The notes beneath the pieces were generated by a model. That model saw nothing but the letters and a program-made list of their open reading frames with translations, was not told the origin of the DNA and searched no databases. The position numbers were made by a program, and so were the translations under genes. Of a DNA stretch of 14,192 bases, positions 14,126-14,192 are shown one piece after another (the stretch's first letter is position 1; each line of letters begins with the position of its first letter). Where the stretch lies: contig NC_090612.1 of the NCBI RefSeq assembly GCF_004359215.1, positions 4,856,190 to 4,870,381 of the forward strand. Reading direction: 5' to 3'. Source of the DNA: Bremia lactucae (lineage: Eukaryota > Oomycota > Peronosporomycetes > Peronosporales > Peronosporaceae).

Positions 14126-14192
14126 CTCTCCCTTGATGTGCGCTCGAAGTGATGCCCTTATGCTGCCATGCCGAGTCCCATGATAAACTTGG
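14126..14192 (-). mobile_element. Polypurine tract and last codons of a Copia-type element
   Basis: On the minus strand the window begins inside a short coding tail, KFIMGLGMAA then a stop (about 14188-14158). A few bases follow, then the purine tract AAGGGAGAG (14134-14126) and the TGTTG start of the LTR. This order (end of RNase H, stop, polypurine tract, LTR) is that of the 3' end of an LTR retrotransposon. Ten residues are too few for a firm family call, and the rest lies beyond the window edge. Confidence 0.38.

Overview
This window is eukaryotic repeat DNA. I see no intact host gene, only a graveyard of transposable elements broken by stops, frameshifts and deletions. The pol readings resemble the Ty3/Gypsy chromodomain retrotransposons of Peronosporalean oomycetes (Phytophthora and downy mildews): a protease with an IDSGAS-type site, RT motifs such as PNGKWRI and YFDDIFVHS, a GPY/F module and a terminal chromodomain. 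The organism call is an inference from protein-family recognition, with moderate confidence.

Layout. 1-1650: two directly repeated, diverged LTR-like sequences (about 3-245 and 1256-1640) flank a minus-strand fragment of a Mutator-like (MULE) transposase N-terminus with a FAR1-like domain (about 440-1047). 1659-6041: element 1, a plus-strand Gypsy relic in the order gag, protease, linker, RT, integrase, GPY/F, chromodomain, with RNase H missing. 6042-9243: element 2, a relic of the same family on the minus strand, truncated in integrase at its left end and in protease at its right end. Elements 1 and 2 meet tail to tail and form a diverged inverted repeat with arms of about 2.7-3.2 kb. 9244-12895: element 3, another Gypsy family on the plus strand, with an LTR that starts exactly where element 2 stops, then gag, protease, a repetitive linker and RT. 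Its RNase H and integrase are absent. 12945-13480: a minus-strand coiled-coil and proline-rich reading, probably a gag fragment. 13510-13640: an orphan plus-strand chromodomain end. 13683-14192: the 3' end of a probable Copia element on the minus strand (polypurine tract plus a short LTR), whose LTR carries a 260-bp tRNA-derived SINE.

The best-supported new structure is that SINE. It has pol III A and B boxes, a tail of four 17-bp tandem repeats, and matching 7-bp flanks that look like a target-site duplication inside a Copia LTR. Two other points deserve follow-up: the large inverted repeat of elements 1 and 2, which could give hairpin RNA if transcribed through, and an apparent excess of short, nearly perfect inverted repeats, at least one of which is more perfect in one copy than in its paralogue. 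None of the genes here appears able to make a working protein. Function at this locus would have to come from RNA or DNA structure.
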